DNA from: CAMEON01 sp964463245
GTDB taxonomy: Bacteria > Bacillota > Clostridia > Oscillospirales > CAG-272
DNA length: 8,570 bases
Assembly: GCA_964463245.1 (NCBI GenBank)
Contig: CAYXBU010000071.1
Coordinates: 1-8,570 of the forward strand
Direction of reading: 5' to 3'
The first letter of the stretch is position 1, and every line of letters starts with the position of its first letter. The notes beneath the pieces are model-generated. The model was given only the letters and a program-made list of their open reading frames with translations, ran no database searches and was not told the DNA's origin. Position numbers and translations under genes: made by a program. Below are positions 1 through 6,688 of this stretch, in pieces.

Positions 1-65
1 TGATCGCCCTGTGTGCGCTCCCGCTCCTGCGGCGCAGGAAGCGGAATGCGACCATAAACCGTTGA
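1..65 (+). CDS. C-terminal end of a membrane-anchored protein (partial)
   Basis: Reading from base 3, an open frame runs into the window from the left and stops with TGA at 63-65. Its visible residues are IALCALPLLRRRKRNATINR: the end of a hydrophobic segment followed by a strongly basic tail. This is the shape of a C-terminal membrane anchor with the tail in the cytoplasm, similar in layout to the end of the next gene. The next gene starts only 19 bases downstream with no terminator between, so the two are probably co-transcribed. Nothing can be said about the function of the missing part. The frame is chosen because it ends cleanly just before the ribosome binding site of the next gene and has a sensible anchor composition. 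Confidence 0.6.
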   Translation, partial: IALCALPLLRRRKRNATINR

Positions 66-84
66 ACCTAAGGAGGAAATCATC

Positions 85-3000
85 ATGAAATACTCAGGAA
101 AGACTGCCGCAGGCTCGCGCTCCCTTCGTGCGACCGCGCTCCTGCTCGCCCTCGTCCTCTTGCTCTGTGCCATTCCCTTCGCCGCCTCGGCCGAGACCGT
201 GTCCACGATCAGCGGCAGTGGCGTGACCCAGCTGATCCTGGCCGACGCCTACGAGTCCATCGGGCACATCGACGGCGGCAAGGGAACCCTCTATTTGGAG
301 ACCACGCTGGGTGCCCCCTACTTTGACAATGTCCGCCCCGGTGACAAGGTGGACATGAAGGTCAACATCGAGAAGGCCGGCACCTACCAGTGGTGCGTCG
401 TCAACGGCTGGGCGAACGGCGTGACCGGGGGCACCTTCCGCCTCTTTGTGGACGGAGAGCAGGTCACCGAGCCGCTCAAAAACACGGTTCCCGGCTCCGG
501 CTGGCGTACCTGGCTGGACAGCACCCACGGCACCGTGACCCTCCCTGCGGGAGAGCACACTCTGTCGCTGGTGACCGACACGGCAGGCCCCAACATCTAC
601 GCGCTCAAGCTGGCTCCCGAGGGCGTGGACATGACGGATGCGGGCGGCACGGTCGCCCTGTGCAACGACGACAGCGGCACGCCCGTTCAGGTCTCCAAAA
701 GCTACGCGGTGCAGTTCGCCATGACAGTTCCCTTTGACTACCTGACCGTAGATGCGCCCAGCTATAACAACAACAAGGGCTCCTTCCGCTTTGAGCTGTT
801 CCGCTGGCAGGAGAGCTACAACAGGACGGTCAAGTCCTCCCCCCTCGCAAGCGAGGATTATGTGGACTTCAACGATAACTCGACCCTGCTCATGCGCTTC
901 GCAGGCGGCATGACCGCCGGGGAGTACCTCTTGCTCATCACCAATATCAGCGAGGACTCCTCCGAGCAGGTGGGTCTGTGGACATCCCCCGCCTCGCCCG
1001 ACAACATCCGTTGCTACAACGACGGCATTGAGAATCCCAATGCCCCCCGTATGTCCGTCCATTACACCGGGATCACGAACTCGCCCCTGGGGAGCATCAG
1101 CGCGAACCTCAGCGATGCCGCACCGGTCTATGAGGAGATCACCGAAAGCATGAAGGATCTTACCAAATACGGACTTCCCACCACCAGCCGCTACCTGACG
1201 GCTGAGATCCTGTCGGACACCTGGGTCTTTACCGATGCGCTGGGGCGGGTCTCCCTGACCAACGCCGAGGTCGGCGACCCTCGCGAGGATCGCACACTGG
1301 CCATGTTCTACTGGATCTGGCACGCCACCTTCGCCGGTATCCGCACCCCCTTCAACGTGCAGGAGTTCATCGACAGCCAGACAGCGGCGGGTATTCCTCT
1401 GGAGGACTACCTCTACGACTTCAACTACGCCGGTTGGCCGTCCGCGACAGGGGCACAGTACTTCTGGGATGAGCCGATCTACGGCTACTACCGCTCGGAC
1501 GACACCTGGGTACAGCGCAAGCAGGCCGAGCTCCTGGCAGCGGCGGGCGTGGATGTGGTCTTCTCGGATAACTCCAATGCCACGCTGGTCTGGGCAGACG
1601 CCTACCCCTCCCTGTATGAGACCTGGTTTGCGGCTCAGCAGGACGGGCTGAACACCCCCAAGATCTCCTATCTGATGCCCTTCTGGGCGGGTTCGGACAC
1701 GCAGTACCAGCTCAACTACTACTACACGAACATCTTCCACGACGGCAAGTACCGCTCCCTGTGGTACTACCTGGACGGCAAGCCCATGCTCATGGCTCAC
1801 CCGACCAGCCTGTCCGACTCTGTCATAGACAGCCAGATCAAGGAATTCTTCACCTACCGCCCGGGACTGGCCTCCTACTTCTCCCGTCGGGAGCAGGGCA
1901 CCTGGGGCTGGCTCTCCACCTACCCGCAGGCCGTCCACTACCACCCTGACAGCCGCAGCGTGATCGAGCAGATTTCGGTGGGTGTGGCGCAGAACGCCAA
2001 CTATATCAACAATGAGCTGGCCGCCATGAGTGGCGGCCCCATCATGGGTCGCTCCTACACCAAGGACAAGAGCCATCTGGGCGAGGCCAACAGCAGCCTT
2101 TGGGGCTACAACTTCGCCGAGCAGTTTGAGTACGCGCTGGAGAAGGATCCCAAGGTTATCTTCGTCACCGGCTGGAACGAGTGGGTCGCCAGCCGCTACG
2201 AAATCTGGCCGGACGGCGGAAACTCTGCCGTGACCAATGCCTTCCCCGACCAGTTCAACGACGAGTACTCCCGCGACCTGGAGCCGTCTCGCGGTGCGCT
2301 GGGGGACAACTACTACTACCAGTTCGTCAACTTCGCCCGCCGCTACAAGGGTGCACGCGCTATCCCCACTCCGTCCCTCAAGGCCTCCATCGACATGAGC
2401 GTGGTCGGCAACGAGGAGCAGTGGCAGGCGGTCGAGCCCTACTACGCCGCCTCCATCGGCAATACGACCGACCGCGATTCCGACGGCTACCTGGGAACCC
2501 ACTACAGTGACTACTCCGGGCGGAACGACATCATCGGTGCCCAGCTGGCGCGGGATGACGACTACCTCTACTTCCATGTGGAGTGCGCACAGGACATCAC
2601 CCCCTACACCGACAACCTCTGGATGAACCTCTACATCGACACCGACGGCGAGAACAACGGCTGGAACAGCTTCAACTATGTGGTCAATAAGTCGGCCGCC
2701 TCGGCGCGGACGGTGGTGCTGGAGAAGTTCACCGGCGAGGGCTATGAGTCGGTCAAGGTCGCGGATTGCGACTACACGCAGGACGGCCGCTACATGACCG
2801 TCAAGATCGCCAAATCCGACCTCGGGCTGTCGGGCTACAACTTCACGGTCAATTTCGCTTGGACGGACAACGTTCACGATGTGGACGACACCGGCGTCAC
2901 CGTGGAGGACGGTGTGATCTACACCACCTTCTCGGGGGATATTCTGGACTTCTACACCTCGGGGGATGTGGCTCCCGGCGGTCGCTTCAAGTTCAGCTAT

Positions 3001-3258
3001 GTCTCCACCGCAGAGAATGCGGGAGTGACCGAGATCGAGACCGACACCGAGACCGACACCGATGCGGCTGTCGAGTCGGATACGCAGCCCGCGACCGATG
3101 CGGACACGGCACCTGAGTCGCAGCCCGTGACCGACACCGAGAGCGAGACCGCCGCAACCAGCGAGGGCGGTTGCAAGTCAGTCGCACTTCCCATCGGAGC
3201 CGTGATCCTGTCTGCCTTGGCAGGCGGTGCCGTGCTCCTGCGGAAAAAGAAGGAATAA
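85..3258 (+). CDS. Secreted, membrane-anchored multidomain protein with GH99/GH71-like barrel and CBM9-like domain
   Basis: A 1057-residue putative cell-surface glycoside hydrolase or glycan-binding protein. ATG 85 follows AGGAGG (71-76) with 8 bases spacing. Seen: signal peptide at residues 1-36 with an ASA/E cleavage site; a CBM6/35-like beta-sandwich at about 45-178 (AGTYQW, LPAGEHTLSL); a second beta-rich domain at about 190-330; a barrel-like region at about 395-745 with FYWIWH (408-413), DEPIYGYYRSDD (from 462), D495 in VVFSDNSN, and GWNEW (696-700); a CBM9-like domain at about 770-972 (DDDYLYFHVE, YIDTDGENNGWN); an acidic linker at 983-1029; C1030 in GGCKS; one membrane segment at about 1033-1050; and tail RKKKE. 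The NEW motif late in the barrel recalls GH99 and related WbsX/GH71-like families, where Glu residues here are catalytic, but the second GH99 Glu (NEWHEG) is Ala702. I also recall large uncharacterised secreted proteins with similar DEPxxGYYxSxD and GWNEW motifs. Substrate is unknown. It is probably in an operon with the upstream partial gene. Confidence 0.8.
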   Translation: MKYSGKTAAGSRSLRATALLLALVLLLCAIPFAASAETVSTISGSGVTQLILADAYESIGHIDGGKGTLYLETTLGAPYFDNVRPGDKVDMKVNIEKAGTYQWCVVNGWANGVTGGTFRLFVDGEQVTEPLKNTVPGSGWRTWLDSTHGTVTLPAGEHTLSLVTDTAGPNIYALKLAPEGVDMTDAGGTVALCNDDSGTPVQVSKSYAVQFAMTVPFDYLTVDAPSYNNNKGSFRFELFRWQESYNRTVKSSPLASEDYVDFNDNSTLLMRFAGGMTAGEYLLLITNISEDSSEQVGLWTSPASPDNIRCYNDGIENPNAPRMSVHYTGITNSPLGSISANLSDAAPVYEEITESMKDLTKYGLPTTSRYLTAEILSDTWVFTDALGRVSLTNAEVGDPREDRTLAMFYWIWHATFAGIRTPFNVQEFIDSQTAAGIPLEDYLYDFNYAGWPSATGAQYFWDEPIYGYYRSDDTWVQRKQAELLAAAGVDVVFSDNSNATLVWADAYPSLYETWFAAQQDGLNTPKISYLMPFWAGSDTQYQLNYYYTNIFHDGKYRSLWYYLDGKPMLMAHPTSLSDSVIDSQIKEFFTYRPGLASYFSRREQGTWGWLSTYPQAVHYHPDSRSVIEQISVGVAQNANYINNELAAMSGGPIMGRSYTKDKSHLGEANSSLWGYNFAEQFEYALEKDPKVIFVTGWNEWVASRYEIWPDGGNSAVTNAFPDQFNDEYSRDLEPSRGALGDNYYYQFVNFARRYKGARAIPTPSLKASIDMSVVGNEEQWQAVEPYYAASIGNTTDRDSDGYLGTHYSDYSGRNDIIGAQLARDDDYLYFHVECAQDITPYTDNLWMNLYIDTDGENNGWNSFNYVVNKSAASARTVVLEKFTGEGYESVKVADCDYTQDGRYMTVKIAKSDLGLSGYNFTVNFAWTDNVHDVDDTGVTVEDGVIYTTFSGDILDFYTSGDVAPGGRFKFSYVSTAENAGVTEIETDTETDTDAAVESDTQPATDADTAPESQPVTDTESETAATSEGGCKSVALPIGAVILSALAGGAVLLRKKKE
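3037..3060 (+). repeat. Tandem 12-bp repeat, two copies, in the acidic linker
   Basis: Two exact head-to-tail copies of GAGACCGACACC encode ETDT-ETDT at the start of the acidic linker of the surface protein. Related but imperfect units continue to about 3150. In-frame 12-bp repeats of this kind can expand or contract by slippage, which would change the length of the stalk between the CBM9-like domain and the membrane anchor. Any role in length variation is inference. Confidence 0.7.
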
Positions 3259-3271
3259 CGAATACCATAAT

Positions 3272-3320
3272 GCAGGGGAGAGGCTTCCGACAAGGGGGCT
3301 TCTACCCTGCCCTTTTGTTC
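3272..3320 (+). terminator. Intrinsic terminator after the surface protein gene
   Basis: GCAGGG (3272-3277) pairs with CCCTGC (3305-3310). After one mismatch, a further ten positions pair inward (AGAGGCTTCC with GGGGGCTTCT, including G-T wobbles), leaving a short loop GACAA. The hairpin is followed by CCTTTTGTTC. It begins 14 bases after the stop codon of the surface protein gene. It separates that gene from the GH36-like operon. Confidence 0.8.
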
Positions 3321-3339
3321 AAGGCGCAAGCAGGTCTTC

Positions 3340-3352
3340 GTGAATGTTTCAC
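3340..3352 (+). promoter_or_regulatory. Inverted repeat upstream of the GH36-like promoter, candidate operator
   Basis: GTGAA-TGT-TTCAC is a perfect 5-bp inverted repeat that ends 7 bases before the -35 box of the next promoter. It sits inside a wider inverted repeat, GCAAGC (3326-3331) and GCTTGC (3358-3363), whose right arm overlaps the -35 box and is followed by TTTT. It could be an operator for a sugar-responsive regulator, or a weak second hairpin terminator for read-through from the left. No regulator gene is in the window, so the assignment is inference. Confidence 0.4.
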
Positions 3353-3359
3353 ATAGGGC

Positions 3360-3388
3360 TTGCTTTTCGGCTCGGTTTATGGTATAAT
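3360..3388 (+). promoter_or_regulatory. Sigma-A promoter of the GH36-like/FkbM operon
   Basis: TTGCTT (3360-3365) and a perfect TATAAT (3383-3388) are separated by 17 bases, the ideal spacing for a vegetative promoter. Transcription should start near 3395, giving a leader of about 83 bases before the ATG at 3478. The promoter lies directly after the terminator of the preceding gene, so the operon is an independent transcription unit. Confidence 0.8.
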
Positions 3389-3477
3389 TTTTGCGAACCA
3401 TGTACAAGCATATTCCGATCCCCCCCTTGCGGGAGATGTCCTACTTCAAAAAAAGAGAAAGGAATACCACGATCACC

Positions 3478-5445
3478 ATGAAGACCACCGCGCTTGACAG
3501 GAGCCATCTTGCGGCTCTGCACCCCTTTACAGACCCCGCCGCCATCCCGGTCACATACAGGATCGGCGAGAAGACCTACCACGGCTTCCCGCAGGAATTT
3601 CACCCCGTAGCCGAGACTCGGCGGGTGGATGCGAACATCCGCGAGACGGTCATCCTTGCCCACACCCCCGAGGGCTTGGAGCTGAAGGCTGTCTGTCAGA
3701 CCTATCTTGACTTTTCTGTCGTGGACTGGGTCATGTATGTCACCAACCGCGGCGAGGCGAACTCCCCCGTCCTGTCGGATTGGGGCATCGTGACCACCTA
3801 CACTGCCGCCGCCCCCGTGCTGTACCACAGCAACGGGGACACCTGCGGCGAGGACGGCTACACCTGGGAGGATACTCCCCTTGCGGATGGCTGTGACCTG
3901 TCCATCCGTCCCTGCGGGGACGGCACCTCCTGCAAGGGTGCCTTCCCCTATATGCGTCTGCGACTGGACGGCTGGGGCATCAACATCGCCGTCGGCTGGA
4001 CGGGCACCTGGAAAGCCGACTTCTCCCGCACGGGAGACACCGTTACCCTGCGGGTGGGACAGGCGAGCTTTGCCTCCTACCTCAAGCCCGGCGAGACGGT
4101 GCGTACCCCGCGCATGACCTACCAAGCCTTTGACGGCGGCGAGGATCGCGCCCGCAACCTGTGGCGTTCCTTCTACCTTGCCCACATCCTGCCCCGCGAG
4201 AACGGACAGCCCCTGCCGCCCAAGCTGGTGCTCCACACCTGGATGATCGACGGACTGCCCGAGTTCTGCGGCGTGACCGAGGAAAACCAATTCCGCGCCA
4301 TCGACACCTATCGGGACGGTGGTCTGCACCCCGACATCTGGTGGGTGGATGCGGGCTGGTATCCCTGCGAGAATTACTGGCCGACCACCGGCAACTGGTA
4401 CCCCCACCCCGAGCATTTTCCGAATGGCATGGCACCCCTGGGGGAGAAGTGCGACCGCGAGGGCATTCAACTGCTGGTCTGGTTTGAGCCGGAACGAGTC
4501 TTTCGGGACACATGGCTCTACCGCGAGCACCCGGAGTTCCTGCTCCGCTACCGAGGAGAGCCGAACCCCTGGCTGGAGGACAACAACCTCTTCAATTTGG
4601 GAGACCCTGCTGCCTGCGACTGGCTGATCGACTATGTGAGTCGCTTCATCCAAGAGAATCATGTCCGCATCTACCGTCAGGACTTCAACTTCGCCCCCGC
4701 GCCCTACTGGGACACAAACACCGAGGAGGGGCGGGTCGGCATCCCGGAGAACCTGCACATTCAGGGCTACTACCGCTACTGGGACGGTCTGCTGGAGCGC
4801 AACCCCGGGCTGTGGATCGACTCCTGCGCCTCGGGCGGCCGCCGCAACGACCTTGAGACCATGCGCCGCGCCGTGCCCCTGCACTACACCGACGTGGGCT
4901 ACGGCAAGCACCCCATCAAGCAGCTCCAGCATCGGCAGATGTTCGAGTGGATCCCCTACTTCCGCGCCCACACCTACAACTGGGATGCCCCCGATGGTAG
5001 CTATGACGGACAGAACCACCCGCTGGATGAGTTCGCCTTCCACAACGCCTTTGCCCCCGCCATGACCTGCATGGTGGAATGGAACGACAGCCCCGCGCTG
5101 TATGCGCTGGCGCGTCGGATGATCCCGATCTGGCGGCGCGCCGCCGAGCTGGAGTTGAGCGGCGACTACTACCCGCTGACCGCCTGTAGGCAGAACCAGG
5201 AGGACTTCTACGCCATGCAATTTGACACGGAGCGCGAGGGCTTCATCCAGATCATCCGCAACAATCGGGTCGCCGAGGACAGCCTGACGGTATTCCTCCA
5301 TGTTGATCCGACCCGCACCTACACCTTCGCCGACCCATTAGGTCAGCGCAGCTTCACCATATCCGGGAAAAGACTGGCCGAGGAGGGCTTTACCGATCGT
5401 CTGTCCATCCGTTCGGGGGTCATCTGGTTCTACGAGGCGAGGTAA
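3478..5445 (+). CDS. GH36/alpha-galactosidase-like glycoside hydrolase, cytoplasmic
   Basis: A 655-residue clan GH-D type enzyme, expected to hydrolyse alpha-galactosides or related alpha-glycosides. There is no signal peptide, so it should act in the cytoplasm on imported sugars. Residues 1 to about 240 form the N-terminal beta-sandwich typical of GH36. The barrel carries WWVDAGWYP (288-296), LLVWFEPERV (332-341), YRQDFN (399-404) with D402 at the nucleophile position, DSCASGGRRND (448-458), and HYTDVGYG (469-476) with D472 as candidate acid/base. Classical GH36 has LDDGW, KWDMN and ESCSGGGGR at these places, so this is a divergent branch and the exact substrate is open. ATG 3478 is preferred, with GAGAAAGGA (3455-3463) upstream, although the spacing of 14 is long. 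An in-frame TTG at 3391 lies before the predicted transcription start and is excluded. ATG 3436 and ATG 3400 are in frame but lack a ribosome binding site. It is the first gene of an operon with the methyltransferase. Confidence 0.85.
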   Translation: MKTTALDRSHLAALHPFTDPAAIPVTYRIGEKTYHGFPQEFHPVAETRRVDANIRETVILAHTPEGLELKAVCQTYLDFSVVDWVMYVTNRGEANSPVLSDWGIVTTYTAAAPVLYHSNGDTCGEDGYTWEDTPLADGCDLSIRPCGDGTSCKGAFPYMRLRLDGWGINIAVGWTGTWKADFSRTGDTVTLRVGQASFASYLKPGETVRTPRMTYQAFDGGEDRARNLWRSFYLAHILPRENGQPLPPKLVLHTWMIDGLPEFCGVTEENQFRAIDTYRDGGLHPDIWWVDAGWYPCENYWPTTGNWYPHPEHFPNGMAPLGEKCDREGIQLLVWFEPERVFRDTWLYREHPEFLLRYRGEPNPWLEDNNLFNLGDPAACDWLIDYVSRFIQENHVRIYRQDFNFAPAPYWDTNTEEGRVGIPENLHIQGYYRYWDGLLERNPGLWIDSCASGGRRNDLETMRRAVPLHYTDVGYGKHPIKQLQHRQMFEWIPYFRAHTYNWDAPDGSYDGQNHPLDEFAFHNAFAPAMTCMVEWNDSPALYALARRMIPIWRRAAELELSGDYYPLTACRQNQEDFYAMQFDTEREGFIQIIRNNRVAEDSLTVFLHVDPTRTYTFADPLGQRSFTISGKRLAEEGFTDRLSIRSGVIWFYEAR

Positions 5446-5448
5446 GGA

Positions 5449-6594
5449 ATGGCTGAACTTTGCCGCTTTGTCCCCGACACGACCTGCCCCGATCTTTGGC
5501 ACTACCTGCAGGGACAGCTTCACCGCCCCATCCTGCTCTACGGCATGGGGGACGGTGCCGACAAGGTGATGGCGGTCTGTGCCGAGTACGGCATTCCCAT
5601 CGCCGATGTCTTTGCCAGCGACGGCTTTGTTCGCGGGCAGTGCTTTCACGGGCGACGGGTGCTGTCCTTCACCGAGGCGCGGGAGACCTACGGCGATGAG
5701 AACATGATCTCCCTGCTCTGCTTCGGCACCTCCCGCCCGGAGGTGCTGGAGACCATCCGCAGGACGGCCTCCCTTTGCGAGCTGTACCTGCCGGATGTGC
5801 CGGTCAGCGGCGGAGAGCTGTTCTCCGCCGAGCTGGTGGACGGCTGTCGAGACAAGATCTCCCGCGCACGAGAGATCTTAGCCGACGAGCAGTCACAAAA
5901 GGTGCTGGACGGCGTGATCCGCGCCCGCCTGTCCGGGCGACTTGAGGATATCGAGGCCACTGCCTCGGCGCGGGAGGAGGTATGGACAGGCATCCTGTCG
6001 GCCGCCGACATCCGCACCGCCGCCGATCTGGGTGCCTACACGGGGGACAGCCTGTGCGAGCTGTCCCGCCACGCGCCACAGCTGACCGATGTACTCTGCA
6101 TGGAGCCGGATCAACGCTCCTTCCGCAAGCTGGTTCGCTACGCCGAGGAATCGGCTCTGCAGGGAGTACGGGTACACCCCCTGCAAGCAGCGGCGTGGTC
6201 TTCCGACACGGTGCTGACCTTCCACGACACAGGCAACCGCAATGCCACCCTTCTCGCCGTCCCGCAGAGTCGGGAGCGGTTGCGGGAGGTATGTGCACGG
6301 TCGCTGGATTCCGCGTGGGGGGAGATACGAGACACCCTGCCGCAGAAGCGGCCGGACTTCATCAAGTATGATGTGGAGGGTGCCGAACGGGAGGCTCTGC
6401 TCGGCTCACGGGAGGTCATTCGGGAATACTCCCCCCGCCTTCTGGTCTCGGTCTACCACAAGAGCACCGACCTCTGGGAGCTTCCCCTGCTCGTCCGCGA
6501 GCTGTACCCGGAGGCCGCCCTGTACCTGCGCCGCATGGCGGGGGTACCCACCTGGGATATTGAACTGTACGCTGTCCCGCAAGGCGGCGCATGA
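5449..6594 (+). CDS. FkbM family SAM-dependent methyltransferase with extra N-terminal domain
   Basis: A 381-residue protein predicted to transfer a methyl group from S-adenosylmethionine, in this family usually to an oxygen on a sugar or polyketide-type acceptor. The C-terminal half (about 185-375) has the SAM-binding glycine motif AADLGAYTGD (191-200), the acidic residue E219 in CMEPD that should bind the ribose, and the FkbM signature PDFIKYDVEGAE (302-313) followed by SPRLLVSVYHK. The N-terminal part (about 25-120) contains LLYGMGDGADKV (29-40) and looks like a Rossmann-type nucleotide- or sugar-nucleotide-binding fold, sometimes seen fused to FkbM domains. The GAGGCGAGG ribosome binding site (5434-5442) lies in the end of the GH36-like gene and the gap is 3 bases, so the two are co-transcribed and probably translationally coupled. 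The acceptor is unknown; methylation of a surface glycan is a guess. It ends just before a strong bidirectional terminator. Confidence 0.88.
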   Translation: MAELCRFVPDTTCPDLWHYLQGQLHRPILLYGMGDGADKVMAVCAEYGIPIADVFASDGFVRGQCFHGRRVLSFTEARETYGDENMISLLCFGTSRPEVLETIRRTASLCELYLPDVPVSGGELFSAELVDGCRDKISRAREILADEQSQKVLDGVIRARLSGRLEDIEATASAREEVWTGILSAADIRTAADLGAYTGDSLCELSRHAPQLTDVLCMEPDQRSFRKLVRYAEESALQGVRVHPLQAAAWSSDTVLTFHDTGNRNATLLAVPQSRERLREVCARSLDSAWGEIRDTLPQKRPDFIKYDVEGAEREALLGSREVIREYSPRLLVSVYHKSTDLWELPLLVRELYPEAALYLRRMAGVPTWDIELYAVPQGGA

Positions 6595-6610
6595 TCTTTG
6601 GATGCAACGC

Positions 6611-6657
6611 AAAAAAGCGGTGTGAAAACTCATCCTGTGAGTTTTCACACCGTTTTT
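6611..6657. terminator. Bidirectional intrinsic terminator between convergent genes
   Basis: CGGTGTGAAAACTCA (6618-6632) and TGAGTTTTCACACCG (6638-6652) form a perfect 15-bp stem with a 5-base loop TCCTG. TTTTT (6653-6657) follows on the + strand and AAAAAA (6611-6616) precedes it, which is a T tract for the - strand. It can therefore stop the GH36-like/FkbM operon from the left and the small membrane protein gene from the right. Confidence 0.92.
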
Positions 6658-6659
6658 CT

Positions 6660-6676
6660 CTGCCCCGTCGGGGCAG
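6660..6676 (-). other. Short GC-rich hairpin after the small membrane protein gene
   Basis: CTGCCCC (6660-6666) and GGGGCAG (6670-6676) form a 7-bp stem with a 3-base loop, 12 bases after the stop codon of the - strand gene. No T tract follows in either direction, so it is not a terminator by itself. On the - strand it precedes the large bidirectional hairpin and may protect the 3' end of the message. Confidence 0.5.
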
Positions 6677-6688
6677 GATCGTCTCGGA

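Noticed and set aside
94..2877. Open frame of 927 codons on the - strand, antisense to the surface protein gene
   Set aside because: It is opposite a gene with a signal peptide, recognisable domains and a good ribosome binding site. Its product is an unstructured Val/Gly/Arg-rich sequence, which is what the complement of high-GC coding DNA gives when stop codons are rare.
3340..3352. CRP-like site (TGTGA-N6-TCACA) at the GH36-like promoter
   Set aside because: The spacer between the GTGA and TCAC half-sites is 5 rather than 6 and the flanking bases do not match, so it is kept only as an unassigned inverted repeat.
3391..3477. Upstream TTG start giving the GH36-like protein 29 more residues
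   Set aside because: The TTG lies 3 bases after the -10 box and before the expected transcription start. The extra residues are not typical of the family and contain no signal peptide.
3349..5301. Open frame of 650 codons on the - strand, antisense to the GH36-like gene
   Set aside because: Same reason: low-information Val/Gly/His-rich product, no ribosome binding site and no family motif, and it would run through the terminator/promoter region of the real operon.
5804..6298. 164-codon - strand frame opposite the FkbM methyltransferase
   Set aside because: Arg/Pro-rich product without motifs, fully inside a confidently assigned gene.
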